From Oreohelix idahoensis (lineage: Eukaryota; Mollusca; Gastropoda; Stylommatophora; Oreohelicidae), in contig JAMPIV010008062.1 in assembly GCA_024509875.1 (NCBI GenBank), positions 186,001-250,000 of the forward strand: 64,000 nucleotides of DNA, given 5' to 3'. The notes under the pieces are model-generated. The model worked only from the letters and a program-made list of their open reading frames with translations, was not told the origin of the DNA and did not search any database. The position numbers and the translations under genes are program-made. Each line of letters opens with the position of its first letter. Position 1 is the stretch's first letter. Below are positions 10,014 through 21,630 of the stretch, piece by piece.

Positions 10014-11530
10014 CTGAGTAGTTATTATTGTTGTGTGCCCCCATGTAGTTATTATTGTTGTGTACCCCATGTAGTTATTATTGTTGTGTGCCCCCATGTA
10101 GTTATTATTGTTGTGTGCCCCCATGTAGTTATTATTGTTGTGTGCCCCCATGTAGTTATTATTGTTGTGTGCCCCCATGTAGTTATTATTTTTGTGTGCC
10201 CCCATGTAGTTATTATTTTTGTGTGCCCCCATGTAGTTATTATTGGTTTGTGCCCCCATGTAGTTATTATTGTTGTGTGCCCTATGTAGTTATTATTGTT
10301 GTGTGCCCCCATGTAGTTATTATTTTTGTGTGCCCCCATGTAGTTATTATTGTTGTGTGCCATTATGTAGTTATTATTGTTGTGTGCCCCCATGTAGTTA
10401 TTATTGTTGTGTACCCCCATGTAGTTATTATTTTTGTGTGCCCCCATGTAGTTATTATTGTTTTGTGCCCCCATGTATTTATTATTTTTGTGTGCCCCTA
10501 TGTAGTTATTATTGTTGTGTGCCCCCATGTAGTTATTATTGTTGTGTGCCCCCATGTAGTTATTATTTTTGTGTGCCCCATGTAGTTATTTTTGTGTGCC
10601 CCCATGTAGTTATTATTGGTTTGTGCCCCCATGTAGTTATTATTGTTGTGTGCCCCTATGTAGTTATTATTGTTGTGTGCCCCCATGTAGTTATTATTGT
10701 TGTGTGCCTCCATGTAGTTATTATTGTTGTGTGCCTCCATGTAGTTATTATTGTTGTGTGCCCCCATGTAGTTATTATTTTTTTGTGCCCCCATGTAGTT
10801 ATTATTGTTGTGTGCCCCCATGTAGATATTATTGTTGTGTGCCCCTATGTAGTTATTATTGTTGTGTGCCCCTATGTAGTTATTATTGTTGTGTGCCTCC
10901 ATGTAGTTATTATTTTTGTGTGCCCCCATGTAGTTATTATTGTTGTGTGCCTCCATGTAGTTATTATTGTTGTGTGCCCCATGTAGTTATTATTGTTGTG
11001 TGCCCCATGTAGTTGTTATTATTGTTGTGTGCCCCATGTAGTTATTATTCTTGTGTGCTCCCATGTAGTTATTATTTTTGTGTGCCCCATGTAGTTATTA
11101 TTTTTGTGTGCCCCCATGTAGTTATTATTGTTGTGTGCCCCCATGTAGTTATTATTGTTGTGTGCCTCCATGTAGTTATTATTGTTGTGTGCCTCCATGT
11201 AGTTATTATTGTTGTGTGCCCCCATGTAGTTATTATTTTTGTGTGCCCCCATGTAGTTATTATTTTTGTGTGCCCCCATGTAGTTATTATTGGTTTGTGC
11301 CCTATGTAGTTATTATTGTTGTGTGCCCTATGTAGTTATTATTGTTGTGTGCCCCCATGTAGTTATTATTGTTGTGTGCCCCCATGTAATTATTATTGTT
11401 TTGTGTGCCCCCATGTAGTTATTACTGTTGTGTGCCCCCATGTAGTTATTACTTTTGTGTGCCCCCATGTAATTATTATTGTTTTTGTGTGGCCCCATAT
11501 AGTTATTATTGTTGTGTGCCCCCATGTAGT
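10014..11530. repeat. 27-bp minisatellite, about 56 copies
   Basis: Unit cccccatgtagttattattg plus ttgtgtg, with one-base length changes and G/T swaps. Because 27 is a multiple of three, both strands show long open frames (VVIIVVCPH on plus, MGAHNNNNY on minus). These are by-products of the unit, with no start context or conservation. Confidence 0.95.
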
Positions 11531-11775
11531 TCCCAGGGATCCCTTCTGAGACAAAGAAAGAACAGAATTACTACACCTCCTCAAGCATGTTGTACAGGGT
11601 GACTACAGCTGTAATATGAGGTTGTGCATGAGGCTGACAACCTCATCATGTAAAACATTGTTACAAAAACAACCACTGCAACAGCATGTGAATGTTTTGT
11701 GAAGGTTTCCTGCAACAATACCAGCTGCAATGGTAGTAGCTCCTTGCTCCATTGGGAGCAACAAAGGAAAATGAT
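11530..11775 (-). repeat. S1 repeat copy
   Basis: Minus-strand copy directly after the minisatellite: tagttcccagggatcccttc, then atgaggttgtgcatgaggct and agctccttgctccattggga. Confidence 0.65.
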
Positions 11776-11784
11776 AATTGTTTT

Positions 11785-12035
11785 GTGTACAGATATAGGA
11801 TGCTAACCTCTCGCTGCTCATGTATAATGTTTGAAACATGGTGGCGTCATGCTCCAGTCCACCCAGCTGTAAATGGGTACCTAATGCTGCTCTTGAGTTA
11901 GGGAAGGTAAAGCCAGCAAGGAAGAAAACTGGTCACCCCACCCCACGAAGCTGGACCTAGTGTTATGAAGTCTTTAGCACTTCACTCCCATTTGATAGTT
12001 TCTGCTATTGGACTACATTTTGTTATGCGATCCTA
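11785..12035 (+). repeat. tRNA-derived SINE S2 copy
   Basis: ggatgctaacctctcgctgc, cacccagctgtaaatgggta and ttagcacttcactcccattt match the S2 consensus, with a tail near ctgctattggactacattttg. Confidence 0.65.
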
Positions 12036-12105
12036 GCAGATTTCAATGAAGTAATGTGTTCCTATGAGTCTTCAGTACAGTATGTGGTCCTAATTATATT
12101 AGGGT

Positions 12106-12988
12106 GCCACTAGTAGAGGTGGGCACATAGAGACACTTAGCTGTGTCGAGACATTCGAAACAGTGGCTTAAACTGTGTCGACGCACTGTTTCGAAACAAC
12201 GGCACAGCGGCTCTTTTGCCCGTATCGGGGAGAAAGAAGTCTCTTATAGACAGTACCGGGGCGGGTATACATGAACTGTGTGAGACAATTTCCTCTGTTT
12301 TTACTGTCGTGTGTGAAAATCTATGGTGTTTCGTGTGACCACAATTCAATATTTTTACACAAGTCTTCATTATGATGTAATAAAACGTAGATATGATGAT
12401 AGCTGCAGTATATGGGAAAATAATAAAAACAACAATAATAATAACAGTAATAATAACACATGATATCAAACTAGAGTAAGCTAGTTTTGGTAGACAATGA
12501 CTCAAATCCACACCGAGTAGACATATCAGCAGAGCTAATAAAGTGTCCATTACATTTATACGAACACACGGACACTTTCAACTTTAACATAGCGCCTAAA
12601 ACATTGACAACTGCAGCACTGACACAATTTCTAGTGTCTATAACTTCTCAGCAAAAATAATATCACTTGTAAAATCAAGTCATCATAACACATCCCTGAA
12701 AAATATGACATGTTTGATATTCCATACTAATGTTCCGAACGGTTTATTCGAGGCAGACACGAACTGAAACTGTGTCCATGTATCGAATCTGTCGGACTGT
12801 CGGTGCTGTTTCGAAGCATTGTTTGACACATACACACAGTAGCCATCTCTACTCTGCAAAACAGCGAAGCAGACAGGAACCGACTGTATCGACACGGCAA
12901 GAAGGCTCTGTATCGAATCGTTCGGGTACGATACTGTATCGAAGCATTGTTTCGAAACATACACACAGTAGCCATCTCTAGCCACTAG
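12106..12988. mobile_element. hAT-type MITE, 867 bp, 8-bp TSD
   Basis: gccactag at 12106-12113 and 12981-12988 flanks an element that starts tagaggtggg and ends ccatctcta (imperfect inverted ends). Subterminal tcgaaaca and its complement recur many times, as in hAT ends. The right end occurs twice: catacacacagtagccatct at 12830-12850 and again at 12958-12978. No transposase; the 12137-12550 minus open frame has no domain. Confidence 0.88.
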
Positions 12989-13349
12989 AGATTGTTTTCT
13001 TTATTTTTTTAACATTCCAACTTTTGCTGATACCAGTACTATTACTACTATTCACACTGCTACTGAGAAGATGAAGGGTGATAATGTCGATGAACTACTG
13101 CTGCTACTACACTGCCACTGTCAAAATGCACTACTCTATTACCACTCTAACAGTCATCATTCCTATAAAGGAAAAAATGATCCCGGTACACGCCCATTGA
13201 GGCATATTGGGAATTTGGTGTTAGGTCCATATTTTCTTGACCATCGGCACACTAGGTATTCCTATGGTTACTACTAACTTCCTAATATCATAAATATTAC
13301 AACTACTACTATTACCACTTCACAATTACTTCTACTATTACTATTGTTC
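12989..13349. other. Intron sequence, microsatellite-like
   Basis: Loose ctactactact-type simple sequence at 13030-13140 and 13295-13350. No gene seen. Confidence 0.4.
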
Positions 13350-14289
13350 TTAACTCTTTCAGTCCAAAGCAAAAAAGTGGGTTTGGCCCAAACAAAAATG
13401 GCCACCTCAGTGCGTTTTTATTGTTGTTGTTTGGAAAAAAAATTTTAAAATGTTCATACGCATAAATAACTTTGTTATTGTATATGAAACTGAAGGTAAA
13501 TGGATGTACTTTACTCTTGTGCTACAAGTATAAAAGCTTTCATTGAAAAATTATTAGTTATCCAAGGTAAAATGGAGGCTGAAAGAATAAGCCGGTGAAT
13601 AATTAGAGCAAATGTATTCATTAAAATTCTTCTATAATTGTTCCTCAGGAGAATATCCAAGAGTAAAGTTTCAAAATGTCACAAAAAGAAGTATTCTAAC
13701 AAAGCACAATCAGTTTTTAGTCAATAAAAACTCAGGAAAGTGTTAATTGCACAGATTGCAACAACAGGTCACATTTTTCTAAAAAAGAAGAAATTTCAGT
13801 TTCTACATCAGAAAGATGGGAATTATAATATTATTTACACATGAATGATTATTAGTAACTGCATCTTGTGCATAATTTAAATATTATATTATCAATAAAA
13901 ATTATTAGTTAGTAAGATGTAAAATGCAAGGTAAAATGGAGGCTGAATAAGACGCAGATGAAACAGTAGGTACATTTGAAAAAAATATATATATTCTTAC
14001 CTTGCCGAGTTGCTCCTCTTCTGAAGATATAATCCATAGGAAAACACATAATCCATAGGAAATCACAAAAGATCACTTTTTATAAATATATTCACACTAG
14101 GGGGCCTATATATAAACATTATTTTATAATTAAATCCTAAGTAAAAAATTTAACAGAAAAAAAGTCCCTAGCATTTTAAAAAAATGAAAATTTCAAATTG
14201 TAAGCGGAAAAGAATATTTTATTTACACAGCTTATTCATATCTAGGCAGACCCTATATATATTGTTGCTTATGATAAGTTACAAAGCAA

Positions 14290-16124
14290 TTATTTGTACA
14301 AAGGTGGGGGTCTGCCCGTGCATCCTATACACACAAAGCTTGATCTGCGCCGCTGCCTTCCATTGGCGCTACAATGAACACAGGCTCTGTCCTTTCCATC
14401 AAATTCCACTAGATGTCTGGCTCCAATCATCCATTCCACTTCATTTCCTTGCATGGAGCATTTAGAATTTTTGGGTGGACAATCTATTACACCGCCTGGT
14501 GTCAGCTCAGCAGCTTCTTTGGACAGATCCTCAATCAAACTCTGTTTAAAACCTTGAAGTGTTAGCTTCCTTTTTGTTGTCGCACCTTCCTGACACAAAT
14601 TGTAAAGGATGTGGGCGTTTACCTGTGTTACTTCAATGATCCAGTGGTATTTCTTCTTCCACCACTTTCTGGTTTTACGGTTGTGCATACTGTAGTAACC
14701 AACCATTTGATCCATGCGGTCGCAGCCATTCATATTCATATTGTAGTCACCAACCACCTTTGGCTTTGTAACTTTGGTTAGACCCTTGCCCTTCTCAACT
14801 GTTGCGACAGCTGATTTTATTGAAACAAGTATGCAAGGCTTTTTAGCTTTTTTATCTTTCCAGGCAACACATAGTGTTGTATTTTCCGAGTCCAAAAACC
14901 ATTTTATCTCTTGATGGCCAAGCTTGAGATTTTTTATTTCAGGAGGGAAGCCGACACGGTTGACATTCAGGGTTCCTGTATAATTATAACTGTGTGCAAG
15001 CAGATATTCAATCAGAGCTTTGGATGAGTAAAATCTATCAGCAAAAATATGATGTCCTGGTCTCAGTGGCTTCAAAAGAGTGCTGAACACTTTCACGGCA
15101 TGAGCAGAACTGGGATCTAGACTAGGATCATAGGCTATATTTTTCCCTAAATAAATTTCAAATTGAAAACATAGCCTGTTGCTGAATCACACAGTCCAAA
15201 TGTTTTGATATGGTATTTGTGAGGCTTGGTTGCATTGAACTGTTTGTGCCTAAACCTACCTTTCCATCCAATAACCATCTCATCAATACAAACATCTTCA
15301 AATGGATAGAAAGCATTCTGAAATTTGGTCAATAGCATGTCGACAAATGGCTCAATTTTAGCTGCGTCCTGATCTTCTGGTTCACAAACATGCAGCATAC
15401 TGTAATAAATAGTTTGAAAACGGTTTCTCGAAAACATCTCATGGTACCAAGGTGTATAAAAATTTCCTGCGGTGCGCCAGTAGTCCTTGATTTTTGGTCT
15501 TCGATCCAGTCCCATCGCAATCATTACAGCTGTAAACTTGAGCCATTCATAATAAGTGACTGGTGTCCATGAAGCAAATAATGAGTACTTTCTATGTGGG
15601 TTGTTTGTTTCAACAACTTTTGCAGCATAGGAATTAATGCTGGTTAGCAAAGTGCTAAAAACAGCATCATCGATGTAAAATTTTAAAAAATCAAAAGGTG
15701 TTTGCAAGCTATGCAGAGCTGGATTTATGTTCTGTCTTGTCTGGCGAAAAGTAAAATTTGCTTTAGTTTCTCCAGTGGCCACTGAATGCCAAACCGCGTT
15801 GTTTGTATTAGGCCTACTAACAAAATCAACATTCCCATCCCTCCTGATTCTTTTTCTTTTTGGCTCGGATATATTACTTGAATTTATTACAGCCTGATTA
15901 CATGCTCCTGTATCCATAACTTCATTATCTACATCAGACCTATTATCTTCCTCGGTTTCCGAGAAGTTGATGTTAGGCTCCAGCTGAAAATCATCGTCAC
16001 TGCTATGTTGTGCATAAATACTACATTCAGAACCATTATCACTATCAAAAATATCTTCAAATAACCTCTTAGCTTGATCTGACGTTAATCGTCTAGGCCT
16101 ATTTGAAGCAGTGGGCGTGGCCAT
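14290..16124 (-). pseudogene. piggyBac transposase, one frameshift
   Basis: First part 15147-16124 (325 codons, MATPTASNRP start, acidic N-terminus). Second part 14290-15096 (268 codons). The frames join if one base is missing near 15150-15160; a TAG then ends the first part at 15147. The putative catalytic Asp residues are all present: VCIDEMVIGWKGR (D281), FADRFYSSKAL (second part D20) and NGCDRMDQM (second part D126). The C-terminus has the cysteine cluster ACVHC and VCIGC typical of the family's zinc-binding tail. The total of about 610 residues matches the usual family length. piggyBac transposases cut and paste at TTAA in the nucleus. Only the frameshift seems to prevent function. Confidence 0.88.
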
Positions 16125-16329
16125 TTTATCAGAGAAAATATTCGCTAAAAATTGCTAAAAAAAAATCTTAAATTAATAACACCACAAATTCACGTCTTCT
16201 CTTAAACACACGAGGTATTTAAAAGAATGAACTTCCTGTCGGAAATGACGTTTTGGGTTGTTAAATTTAGAAAACAGCTCTGGAAAGGAGCAAAAGATAT
16301 GAAATCCGATTTAACATCAAACCTCCCAT

Positions 16330-16510
16330 TATCATCATCAATTTTAAATGACTCGACATTAGGATCTGACTAGCTTCCACTACTATTTGAAGATCTGCTA
16401 CAATGTGAATTATTATCACTATCTAGAATTTCTTCAAATAACTTTCTAGCTTGCTTTGACGTTAATTTGTGAGGTCTGTCAGAAGTAGTGGGCGTGGCTA
16501 TTTTATGTAA
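16330..16510 (-). pseudogene. Second, degenerate piggyBac transposase N-terminus
   Basis: Minus-strand translation from near 16498 reads ATPTTSDRPHKLTSKQARKL then FEEILDSDN, parallel to ATPTASNRPRRLTSDQAKRL in the main ORF. The start codon is changed (ATA) and a stop follows within about 45 codons. The leader after it also repeats the gttgttaaa-ttagaaaacagct block. Confidence 0.75.
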
Positions 16511-16904
16511 TGAACTATGCACTTAAAAAAAATTAAAAATTAATTACTTAACACAGTACTCGTTGTGTCTTTCAGGGCAAAAGTCCAAAATGGATGGCTA
16601 TACTTTAAGAAAATAGCATTTTTGGGTTGTTAAAATTAGAAAACAGCTCTAGAAAGGATCAAGAGATACGAAAGCCAATGTATCATTGATCAGGCCAAAT
16701 GGGTCTAACCGGAAGTACAGTGTATCGGCTCTTGGGACTTAAAAAGTTAATAATATTACTACACCTTATGATAATTTTGTGCACGCATGCAATATGCACA
16801 CATGAATACACATACACACACAATTAACAGAAAAACAATAATCTATTACAAAATCTTCAACAACCAATTCATTTATTAAACCTGGTTCAGCTAGCTTTTT
16901 TTGT

Positions 16905-17350
16905 TTCGTTCATTTTCCCTGACAATCATTTCCTTTTATTTGCTCTATATGGTGTATGGACCCACTGTTACAGATGGCCCTCTTGAGGTAGCTTATACCA
17001 GAGCACAAACTATTGCAGCTGTTGTTTCCATAGTGATTTGTTTTACAAGATAAAGCCGTCAGCCTCATACACGACACCACATTAGTCGCTGTTTATGACA
17101 TGTCGAAGGAAGCAGTAGTCTATTTCTTTCTTTGTTTCCTCAGAATTCCCCAAGAACTACACGGGGCTTGTTATTTATATCTCTGAAGTAAAGAAGTAGA
17201 ACCATTGATCCCCTAAGTTTATCATAAGAGTTGACAAAAGATAGGATGTCCACTGGGCTAGCAACCTCATCTTAAAACACAAAATAAACCCCGCTGCAAG
17301 AGTACATGAATTGTTTTGGTCTGATCTTACTACATGGAGGCCAATTGCAC
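16905..17350 (+). repeat. S1 repeat copy
   Basis: Plus-strand copy: gctctatatggtgtatggac, then gttttacaagataaagccgt and cctcagaattccccaagaac. A partial inverted S1 tail may follow at 17250-17350. Confidence 0.5.
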
Positions 17351-17719
17351 TACTTGTGTCAAGCTCCTTAAACAGTTAAACGAGGACTCCCATCAGTACT
17401 TCTTCTTTCCATAGCAGTTTAGGTACCTTTTCTATATTCACTGTTGTGAAATTCCAAATGGAAGTATGGAATATATTCTTCATACTCATTTGGATTTTTG
17501 GTACTGTGGCTTCCTTTCTGGCTTGAGGACACAATCTTGCTGTTTTTAGACTCCTTTGCCCCATTTCTTCTCATATGAATTTAGTGTCACAATCTTTGTG
17601 TACACAGTGGATCAAGTCTATGCCATAGATTACTTACAAGTATGAAACTTCAGATTAACATCTAGAATTTCACTAAAAGGTAATTAATTAATATAACAAC
17701 ACATTCAAATTCTGTCTTT

Positions 17720-17742
17720 TCACACACACACACACACACAAT
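17720..17742. repeat. (CA)n microsatellite
   Basis: cacacacacacacacacaca inside the intron, just downstream of the 17787-17948 exon on the minus strand. Confidence 0.9.
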
Positions 17743-17786
17743 TGACATTCCAATAAACACATAAAATGTTAAAATAACAAACATGC

Positions 17787-17948
17787 CTCCAGTAATGTCT
17801 TTTGTTCACTGGTTGGTCCCTGCTCAGTTCCTAGAAGTGCAGCCCTTTGTGCAAGCAGCAGGGCCTTGGACAAGAAGTTCTTTTTACACCTAGTGCACAG
17901 CTCAGTGAAGTCTTCTATGTTGTTATCTATCACCTTTGCTGTTGGGGT
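17787..17948 (-). CDS. CFAP54: CFAP54-like exon with possible GC donor
   Basis: Acceptor atttttacttag; 54 codons, phase 0/0, from TPTAKVIDNNIEDFTELCTR to LLGTEQGPTSEQKTLLE. The exon end GGAG is followed by gcatgt rather than gt, so the intron would be a GC-AG type. Joining to DAVNLIHRV keeps the frame. A GT donor a few bases away is not visible. Confidence 0.72.
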
Positions 17949-18029
17949 CTAAGTAAAAATAAATCTGTTTATTAGAATAATGCTTGATGAATACAAACTA
18001 TGATAATTAGCAACACAAATGAGAAGCCA

Positions 18030-18665
18030 AATTTCCAAACAGAATAAGTGGGAAGACATTAGAATAAGTGAAGAGTTTTTTCATATCTTGGACACATATC
18101 ACAAGATGACAGATCTGAAGCAAAAAAAATCAAGAAGACAGTATGAATGGTCAAAGCTACATTCAACAACATGAGACAAATGCTAATATCCAAACAAATA
18201 ACTCACAAATTCAGATTAAGAGTTATCAAGTGTTTTAGATACATTTCATTACCATTTGGCATAGAGACATGGGCAATGAACAAGCAGTTAAAGAAAGAAC
18301 TAAGGGCCTTAAAAGTGGACATATAAAAGTCGTGGGGCACATTTCATGGCAAGGGAAGGAAACAAATAAAAATACCACTGAAAAGCTAACAATGAAAAGA
18401 GCATCTTTGAATGAGATCAAAGTTTGACAGATAAAATATTTTGGCCGTATAAAAAGAAATAAAATTTTCCTAAAAACAATAGTGCAAGGAAAATTTAAAG
18501 GAAAACATCCAAAAGGAAGACAGCTTATATGTGGGAAGAAACCATAAAGAAAGTGACTGGAAAGAGCCAATTAGAACACACCCTACCGGCAAGAGAAAGG
18601 ATGCTGGGAATCTACTGCCGCCAACCTTCAATGCAAAGATGTCAGTTGATCTAGTCTGATTGAAG
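18030..18665 (+). pseudogene. LINE fragment, RTE-like RT tail
   Basis: Plus-strand pieces SYLGH, MRQMLISKQITHKFRLRVIK and LPFGIETWAMNKQLKKELRA, then a KRKTAYMWEETIKKVTGK-like end. Numerous stops and shifts. The layout (YLG, thumb, GxETW, C-terminal basic block) is that of non-LTR retrotransposon ORF2 tails. Confidence 0.65.
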
Positions 18666-18669
18666 AGGT

Positions 18670-19500
18670 TTTTAATTTAGATTTATGTAGAAAATTAAAT
18701 TAGGTTATTTGGATTTTTGTATTAGAAATAAACAAATTCTTGACTGTAGCTCTTTCCCAGCCATACAGAGTTTAGAGACAGGAAAGGTCTGCTGAAACAA
18801 ACAAACTAGGCAGTCATCCAGGGCTGAATATTAAACAGGATACCAGGCTGAAATAAAATATCTCAACCAAGCTTTGCTTTTGCGACCGGAATGAAAAAGC
18901 CTTGAACTGCATTGTTCACCTCAGACAGTAGTTGTAAGTAACTGGTCTTGGGCCACCTAGCTAGTACTGTGTCACTTGTAGCTAGGAATTAATTCATAAT
19001 TCTTTTTATTGTAGAAATTGTGTTTACTGTTGAGATTGTTTTAAAGTGAATCATGAGTCATGGTTCATTATTCATACTTAAAGAAACAGCACATATACTT
19101 GGATGAGCTTCACTAAGTACAAAGACCGTGCTTCACTGTTCTCTATGTGTGCTGCTTAAGGTTAGTTGGACTTTCTGAACAGTGAAAAGTGATCTTCCAT
19201 CTAATTATGATTTATCCTTGTCCTTTAGTTGCAGTACCACAGCCTGTGTTCATTTAAAATAAATGAGTCTCCATTTTTTCTGGCCTGATAAGCTTTGTTT
19301 TTTGTTTTAAATCAGGATGAACATGATGAAGGCTGAGATAGTGATGATCATGATGGTGGCAGTGTGGGATACTGGTGGTAGTTATCATGGTGATGGAAGT
19401 TATCCTGGTGATGCTAGTTAAAGCGCTGGTGGTAGAGGCGATTACTGTAGCAGTGGTAGTGATGATTATGCGTAGTAGCAGTGGTAATGGTGACAATCAC
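18670..19500. other. Intron sequence
   Basis: No exon recognised. 19318-19500 is a loose atgatggtg-type simple sequence that produces spurious open frames on both strands. Confidence 0.4.
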
Positions 19501-19520
19501 AGCATAGTAATAAAACTCAC

Positions 19521-19579
19521 TTCTTTCGTGTCCATCCTGCTGTGCTTTGTTTTTCTCTTGTCTGAGATATTTGAAGCAT
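19521..19579 (-). CDS. CFAP54: CFAP54-like small basic exon
   Basis: Acceptor ccttgtatttgacag, donor GAA|gtgagt. With the carried G it reads DASNISDKRKTKHSRMDTKE. Phase 1 in, 0 out. All three frames are open over this short block, so the frame rests on phase continuity with both neighbours. Confidence 0.65.
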
Positions 19580-19865
19580 CTGTCAAATACAAGGAAACAA
19601 AGAGAAAACATGAAATAAGAGAAAAAACCCTAGCAAGCCATAGCAAGAATTCAAATCCTAATTGGCATATCCTATCATTTTCAAAGCTGCAACTGCAAAA
19701 CATGTCTGAATTAAATAATTTAAAAACAAAGTGATGAGGTAATTAGCAATTGCTAAATGATTTTTATTACATTAAAGTTCATAAACAGAAGCATAACATA
19801 TAAAGTTTGCCTAGTCCATGAGCTGTAGATTTTTATTTATCTAAAAAACATTAAAAGTTAAGTAC

Positions 19866-20073
19866 CTGGACCAGGTGCAGACAACTTCAGACAGACTCTG
19901 TGATACATGAGTATCAACTCAAGATGCAAGTCTTTGACGGTGTTCCATACTGTTATAGTTGCACCCTTTAAAGCATTTGAAAATGTGACATCAGGGCTTA
20001 CATTTTCATTCTTGTTAATCTTGTCTTCAGTCTTATTGGAGAGATCAGCTGTAAAGACATCTGGGTAGAGCTC
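19866..20073 (-). CDS. CFAP54: CFAP54-like exon (69 codons, longest here)
   Basis: Acceptor gtatcctaaag, donor GTCCAG|gtactt. It starts ELYPDVFTADLSNKTEDKIN and contains FSNALKGATITVWNTVKDL and LILMYHRVCLKL, the strongest family signature in the window. Phase 0 in, one base left over. Confidence 0.8.
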
Positions 20074-20292
20074 CTTTAGGATACATTAAGACAACAAAAT
20101 TTTGTTTCAGCGCCATAAAAAAAAGCAGGTTTATGAAACATAAAATCAAACATTAATCATTAACTTAAGCTTCATAATTTATCAAAGGAACAAAGAATCA
20201 TTTACTCTGTTATTTGTTCTTTTCCTTCAGCCGCTAAGCATAGTGGGAAATCCCAATTGCATTCTAGGGTATTTGAGTGGTTTGTTTCAAGG

Positions 20293-20647
20293 TATAACAT
20301 TTCTGCCTTACAGTTTTAGCCACACTCTTGATCCATCACTTTCTCTGTCTTCCTCATGCTCAAAGTTTTAATGATCTAACATGTAAGGTAATTATGCAAT
20401 GGTGGTTGAACAGTTTTCTTTCTGATCAGATGTCCATGCTATCTTTCACCGTACACATTCAAACCAATTCCAGCTTCTGCTCTTACTGCGTTATTCCTCT
20501 CTTTTCTGACACTGTTGGTCCCTGCAAGGGGTTAGCTGCAGTCATGACCCCATACTCCACAGGGAGCAAAAAGGAAAATGATGATGATGATGATTATAAT
20601 TATTACTTGATTATTTTTATACCCAGAAGGTACCAGGTTCGATTCAT
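20293..20647 (+). repeat. Left arm of a 355-bp inverted repeat
   Basis: Reads as the exact reverse complement of 21632-21986 wherever I compared it; the 105-residue open frame starting MIHHFLCLPHAQSFND is identical on opposite strands. The spacer is 984 bp. The arm contains S1 SINE sequence and the start of an S2-like stretch that continues past the arm. Confidence 0.9.
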
Positions 20648-20835
20648 GGTATCAACAAGCTTCAGTCTACCCAGCTATACCTGACTTTTCACTTGAGTTA
20701 GGGAAAGAAAAGGCAGTGAGGAAGAGAACTAGTCACCCCCACCTCTCAATGCTGGACATAGCATAATGAAGTCTCTAACACTTCACTCCCCTACAGCAGT
20801 ATCTGCTATGAGACTACCTTTACCTTTTTGTTTAT
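20625..20835 (+). repeat. tRNA-derived SINE S2 copy
   Basis: accaggttcgattcatggt (B box), agtctacccagctatacctg, ctctaacacttcactcccct and acagcagtatctgctatgag. Confidence 0.65.
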
Positions 20836-20927
20836 TTTTAATAACATATGTAAAGGGGCATTATCAAACATGTGCAAGAAGAAGTTAGGACAACTCTAAA
20901 GTTGTGAGTTTAGAACATCTTTCTTGT

Positions 20928-21281
20928 AGCCCTTCAGCTCCCAATGGATCATAGACCTTCAACAAACTCATGCCACCTCCAGCTCAAGGTCTGTCCATGT
21001 TTTTCTCATCTTATTAATTTCTGTCTCCAGTTCTCTTCTCCATAAGTTTTTTCTTTCAGTCACCCTCTATATCTCTTACCCTGGCAATTTCAGAACAAGG
21101 ACTGCCTTGTGATGCTATCAACAGGTTTCCTTAAAGTGTATCCTATCCTTTGTCAGTGCCTTCTGCTTGTCCCTCTGACACTAGTCTGATTCTTGTCATG
21201 AGTTCCACATCTGTGACCTTGTACCATTTCAACCCTTCCATCCTACGCAAGCACCCATTCATGAAAGTCTGTTACTTCTTG
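20928..21281 (-). pseudogene. LINE-G fragment (minus)
   Basis: agctcccaatggatcataga, cttattaatttctgtctcca, ttcagaacaaggactgcctt and catcctacgcaagcacccat are the reverse complement of LINE-G 3' coding blocks. Decayed. Confidence 0.65.
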
Positions 21282-21284
21282 GCA

Positions 21285-21630
21285 GGCAGGCAGGCAGGCA
21301 GGAGGCCTGTATCAAAGATTGTATGTGCTCTTGCCCTAGTGGTTTCTATAGAAACTTGTTTTACATGATGATGTTGCCACCCCCATGCACAAACTCATAT
21401 TAGTCACTTCTTAAGACATGTCTTAGGCAGCACTAAGTTCTTTCTTTGACTCCTCGGATATCCTCAGTAACTAGACAGGAGAGTTCAGAACAATCAATCA
21501 ATCAATCAATCATTACCCTTTAGTTCCCTAGTGAGCATAGGTCTTCAACAAACACATGCCAAGTCCTCCTGTCACGTGCTATCAGCTCAAATTCTTTCTA
21601 CGTTCAGATATTATGATACAATGTTATGAA
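21285..21630. repeat. S1 fragment, (TCAA)n and LINE-G 3' end
   Basis: 21300-21480 is a plus-strand S1 fragment. 21495-21512 is (aatc)n, the LINE-G tail. 21513-21605 is the minus-strand LINE-G 3' end. Confidence 0.55.

Larger units (their letters stand above)
13350..16750 (-). mobile_element. piggyBac element, 3.4 kb, with TTAA sites
   Basis: TTAA at 13350-13353 and 16747-16750. Inside these the ends are ctctttcagtccaaag on the left and, reversed, cttttttaagtcccaag-like on the right, imperfect inverted repeats of about 16 bp. The transposase is on the minus strand (14290-16124). Between 16225 and 16746 the 5' end is present twice: a second degenerate copy of the first coding codons plus its own leader follows the first. 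This may be two related elements joined by recombination. Confidence 0.88.

Noticed and set aside
10002..11012. Open frames of up to 238 codons on both strands
   Set aside because: The 27-bp repeat is a multiple of three, so any stop-free frame stays open. Low-complexity text only.
10014..11530. CRISPR-like array
   Set aside because: No unique spacers between repeats and the sequence is animal; it is a head-to-tail minisatellite.
12137..12550. 137-codon minus-strand protein
   Set aside because: It lies inside the hAT MITE, has no domain and runs through its subterminal repeats.
20328..20684. 118-codon protein gene
   Set aside because: The same text occurs inverted at 21604-21951 and consists of SINE and simple repeat sequence.
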